From NCBI RefSeq assembly GCF_000003815.2, contig NC_049990.1, positions 18,873,994 to 18,937,993 on the forward strand: 64,000 nucleotides of DNA. Reading direction: 5' to 3'. Position 1 is the stretch's first letter. The stretch is from Branchiostoma floridae (Eukaryota; Chordata; Leptocardii; Amphioxiformes; Branchiostomatidae). The stretch is not shown here. Below: more notes on the stretch, generated by a model, which was not told where the DNA came from, did not search any database, and saw only the letters and a list, made by a program, of their open reading frames with translations.

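Noticed and set aside
1-64000. CRISPR array, bacterial operons or phage genes
   Set aside because: The gene structure is intron-containing and metazoan; the regular repeats are minisatellites without unique spacers.

Overview
The window is metazoan nuclear DNA: genes split by GT-AG introns, long introns full of degenerate transposons, and microsatellites. It is most likely from a cephalochordate (amphioxus, Branchiostoma). That call is an inference from the polycystin-1-type REJ/PKD protein with many extra lectin-like modules, the tandem membrane progestin receptor genes, and dense families of short non-autonomous transposons. No species marker was read directly. A 100-N gap sits at 61401-61500.

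Layout. One very large gene runs right to left on the minus strand across the whole window and is open at both ends. I could place 51 exons from 64000 down to 436. At every junction except one the splice sites and reading phase agree. In protein order it encodes: an unassigned segment; a fucolectin-type F5/8 domain; half an FN3 and three full FN3 domains; about nine concanavalin/LamG-like domains, interrupted by a WSC domain, then a discoidin (F5/8 C) domain and a PAN/apple domain; a second F5/8-like domain; a second WSC; an array of about 17 PKD repeats in one 6.2-kb exon; and a REJ domain that continues off the left edge. This is the extracellular part of a polycystin-1-family protein. The GPS, PLAT and membrane part expected of the family would lie to the left.

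A 16.6-kb intron of that gene (42933 down to 26310), which splits LamG domain 3, holds a plus-strand cluster of four intact two-exon PAQR (membrane progestin receptor-like) genes and one truncated first exon. The four units are tandem duplicates. Units 1 and 2 are nearly identical at DNA level, with a period of about 3.53 kb. Each unit carries a decayed reverse-transcriptase fragment, and I infer a shared non-coding first exon.

The remaining introns hold TTAA-flanked piggyBac-like MITEs carrying CRE-like sites, a hAT-like MITE with an 8-bp target duplication, fold-back elements, two tRNA-derived SINE heads, LINE remnants, octamer-rich tandem repeats and several minisatellites. No tRNA, rRNA, CRISPR array or bacterial-type operon was seen.
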